Shown: positions 61,282 to 64,000 of the stretch, piece after piece
Numbering within the stretch: position 1 is the stretch's first letter
Layout of the letters: every line of letters begins with the position of its first letter
Assembly: GCF_032854445.1 (NCBI RefSeq)
Contig: NC_088302.1
Span: forward strand, 52,670,046-52,734,045
Source: Liolophura sinensis
Lineage: Eukaryota; Mollusca; Polyplacophora; Chitonida; Chitonidae
Length of the DNA stretch: 64,000 bases
Direction: 5' to 3'
The notes under the pieces: model-generated
Told to the model about the DNA's origin: nothing
The model's database searches: none
What the model saw: only the letters and a program-made list of their open reading frames with translations
Program-made: the position numbers and the translations under genes

Positions 61282-62020
61282 GATAGCACACATGTCTCAT
61301 CATCTCATCAGGTACTGCTGGATGTAGCACACATGTCTCATCGTCTCGTCAGGTACTGCGGGATGTAGCATACATGTCTCATCGCCTCATCAGGTACTGC
61401 TGGATGTAGCACACATGTCTCATCATCTCATTAGGTACTACGGGATGTAGCACACATGTCTCATCGTCTCATCAGGTACTGCTGGATGTAGCACACAGGC
61501 CTCATCATCTCATTAGGTACTGCTGGATGTAGCACACATGTCTCATCGCCTCATCAGTTACTGCTGGATGTAGCACACATGTCTCATCGTCTCATCAGGT
61601 ACTGCTGGATGTAGCACACATGTCTCCTCATCTCATCAGGTACTGCTGGATGTAGCACACATGTCTCATCGTCTCGTCAGGTAGTGCGGGATGTAGCACA
61701 CATGTCTTATCGTCTCATCAGGTACTGCTGGATGTAGCACACATGTCTCATCATCTCATTAGGTACTACGGGATGTAGCACACATGTCTCATCGTCTCAT
61801 CAGGTACTGCTGGATGTAGCACACAGGCCTCATCATCTCATCAGTTACTGCTGAATGTAGCACACAGGCCTCATTATCCCATCAGTTACTGCTGGATGTA
61901 GCACACAGGCCTCATCATCTCATTAGGTACTGCTGGATGTAGCACACGTCTCCGCATCTCATCAGGTACTGCTGGATGTAGCACACAGGCCTCATCATCT
62001 CATCAGGTACTGATGGATTG
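61282..62020. repeat. 41-bp minisatellite, about 18 units
   Basis: Units of the form GTAGCACACATGTCTCATCG + TCTCATCAGGTACTGCTGGAT. A variant with CAGGCCTCATCAT becomes common in the right third (61795-62015). Confidence 0.95.
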
Positions 62021-62569
62021 CACAACAGGTTGATATATCAATCTCCAGATCGCACGTCCTCTGTGCGTGGTATGTTTATCCTACCATTAATTATACCGCC
62101 TCTTTCAGCGACTTCAGCTACTTAATCCATACATTCGTCCCAGAGGAGGAAGATTGTCACAAATCAGGGGAGAAACTTTGTAGTTGATGGTCGGTACGAC
62201 AGACTTGTCGGGGATAAATCTTGCACAATGGAAATGTACGGCAATTCAAAACCATGTTTATAGTGTTTCTGTTAGGTTAAAATGCTTGCAAAAGAAACAG
62301 GAAATCAAAGTTTACGGAGATGATGCAATTAATAGCATTGCCAACGTTTGGACTGTAATGGTAGCTTAATATACTGCTGTCATACACTCTGCTTACAGAG
62401 GCATATATCGTCAGTGGTGTGAAACATTGATTTGTCATCCGTAATGCAAATTTATCGTAGATGTCAAACTAAGGAGACGAAAGGACAGGCTAATTGTGCA
62501 GTTTTGCACAGATCTTTTACATATCTGTACAGATAACTTTGTCCACGTGAGACACGTTTCACCTGGCAG
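62021..62569. other. intergenic, nothing recognised
   Basis: A 61-codon plus-strand frame at 62184-62369 has no recognisable features. Confidence 0.45.
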
Positions 62570-62850
62570 ATTGCTTACCTGGATAGATTGGTCAGTGTAT
62601 GGAAGAATCCTGGTGGCCTGACGTTCATCGCCTTTGAACAAGTTGACGGTGACTGCAACAGAATAAAAGGTTGGCGATCCCGAGCATTTTTATGAATATC
62701 GATTGCAAACCCGTACGTTGTAACTTAGAGAATGTATTAAAGAAGGCAAACACTGTGACTCCTTTGAAAAAACTAATCAAACTGTGCTGCTGGCCTTTCA
62801 CGTTTAATTTGAAATCTGAACCTGTTCTTTAGAGCATTTAACTTTTCTTC
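62570..62850 (-). repeat. diverged duplicated block with exon-like end (copy 2)
   Basis: Partner of 52400-52720. On the minus strand a strong acceptor 'ttttattctgttgcag' (about 62653) precedes a frame beginning TVNLFKGDERQATRILP, and 'ccag|gtaagc' near 62572 could be a donor, giving an exon of about 80 nt. No neighbouring exons or family were recognised. Confidence 0.5.
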
Positions 62851-62870
62851 AGTTCGGTTTGTCGTCTATT

Positions 62871-63125
62871 CTGTATGAAGAAAAACGGCCGCCATCTTTT
62901 ATAACTTGCAAAATACATCGCTCAACACTTGTTTCATCTGCAACTATGTCATTTTGTAATTACAGCTGCACAATTCTATTCAAATGGCGTTTTGTTTGCC
63001 ATTTGCTTTGTGAGCAGCCACCGAAGACTTCAAGGCTATAAAAAAATGACAGAAAAAAAGGAAATTGCGAACCACTTTGGTAAATGAAACGAAGATACTC
63101 TTACCTGGTGTTACGACACATAACA
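62871..63125 (-). mobile_element. putative 3' LTR of the Gmr1-like element
   Basis: On the minus strand, a purine-rich 'gaagggtgggtg' (63137-63126), a polypurine-tract candidate, is followed by TGTTATGTGTCGTAACACC, a typical LTR start. An end at about 62871 (CATACA) gives a TG...CA element of about 255 bp. The end is uncertain because the other LTR lies outside the window. Confidence 0.45.
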
Positions 63126-63244
63126 CACCCACCCTTCAAGAAAAAAATTTTTCCTAACTTTTTTTTTACTTACAATATATGTTAAACAATATATATATAT
63201 ACAACATTGTAAAATCACATTCAATTAAACATTTTATACACAAC

Positions 63245-63998
63245 CTATACACGAGACAAGCAATCTGCAATAACATTATCTTTTCCCTTAACATGTTTGA
63301 TTGTATCCTTGCAACAATAAACTCCACCGTAACAATCTCTGATTCTTTCCCCTTATTTTCTGTAGAAACACAGGTGGACTGTGATCAGTATTTACAATGA
63401 CAGGTTGTCTCGAAGCTGTTACATGAACTTCAAAATGTTGCAGGGCCAAAATAACAGACAAACATTCTTTTTCAACAGTTGAATAACTTCTCTGAAACTT
63501 GTTAAGTTTACGGGAAAAGAAACAAACTGGATGATCAACACCAAGATTGTCTTCCTGAAGCAAAACAACACCTACAGCAACATCGCTTGCATCATGAAAA
63601 ATGACATCAGTTGTTGATGGTACATCCGGAAACAAACGTGAAAACTCATAAACAAGTTCAGACAGTTGCTGTTGCTGAATGGGTTCCAGAATTTGCAGTT
63701 TAGAATCAAGTTGTTTTAAGACATCTGAATTCTGAAGCTTTAAAGAATTGAGCTTAGAGTCAACCAACTGTTCGCCAATATCATCTGTGTTACAGCAACT
63801 CTGGTCAATGTCAGCAGCAACAACATTAACAGAACGTGCAGCAGTGTTGTCAGTGTCATTTCTGTTTACATAGGTTTTCAACATGTTAATGTGACTTAAC
63901 TGACTTGATTTGCGTCGATCAGGTGTTTTAACAACATAGTTAAGCTCACTCAGCTTTTTGTCAACAACGTATGGACCAAAATATCTGACCTTAAAGCA
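63245..63998 (-). pseudogene. pol remnant of a Gmr1-like Ty3/gypsy retrotransposon, reverse transcriptase deleted
   Basis: The minus-strand frame is open from the window edge. It begins in the integrase C-terminal region (YFGPYVV, LNYVV, TPDRRK, HINMLK; about 63998-63870). A linker follows, ending in FSRLFPDVP, the usual lead-in to reverse transcriptase. At about 63590 the frame jumps from IFHD straight to RNase H. RNase H keeps its acidic triad (DASD, VEKEC, NTDH) and QRLLRWSLLLQGYN. The whole reverse transcriptase, normally some 250 residues, is missing in frame. A frameshift near 63307 puts the RNase H end (KGKDNVIADCLSRV, stop at 63245) in another frame. Integrase before RNase H is the Gmr1 order. 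The element cannot be autonomous. Confidence 0.85.
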
Positions 63999-64000
63999 TT

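Overview
The window is animal nuclear DNA, AT-rich and gene-poor. Genes are broken by GT-AG introns, tRNA-derived SINEs are scattered throughout, many minisatellites are present, and there is one Ty3/gypsy-type retrotransposon. Three things point to a lophotrochozoan, most likely a mollusc: the SINE tail ending in 'gagtacggcgtaaaac' plus (AAAT)n, a stand-alone P2X7 C-terminal-type gene, and a retrotransposon with integrase before RNase H. The organism is an inference from these features, not a database match.

Layout. Bases 369-5648 (+) hold the last six coding exons of a basigin/neuroplastin-type gene: three Ig domains, a membrane helix with a buried Glu, and a basigin-like tail. A 3' UTR probably runs to about 7.77 kb. 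Bases 10613-12342 (+) hold a complete three-exon gene for a 198-residue protein with the P2X7 C-terminal ('ballast') cysteine domain. From 14.8 to 62 kb there are at least nine minisatellite arrays, with units of 18/36, 22, 29, 31, 40-46, 41, 83, about 100-106 and about 150 bp. They are separated by stretches where no gene can be supported. SINE copies interrupt this landscape; two have perfect target-site duplications.

Bases 48-63 kb contain weak, exon-like sequence. There is a possible three-exon secreted cysteine-rich gene at 48743-49832, a decayed inverted copy of its 3' part near 58.7-59.0 kb, and a second duplicated block at 52.4-52.7 and 62.6-62.85 kb. This looks like the debris of a small gene family, but no family could be named.

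The right edge (about 62.87-64.0 kb, minus strand) is the 3' end of a Gmr1-like LTR retrotransposon. Integrase lies upstream of RNase H, and the whole reverse transcriptase has been deleted in frame.

No rRNA, intact tRNA, CRISPR or prokaryotic feature was seen. The two confident genes have unrelated functions. I found no compelling sign of an undescribed multi-gene system. The most unusual items are the rearranged pol, the duplicated exon-like blocks, the inverted repeat around telomere-like DNA and the dense minisatellites.
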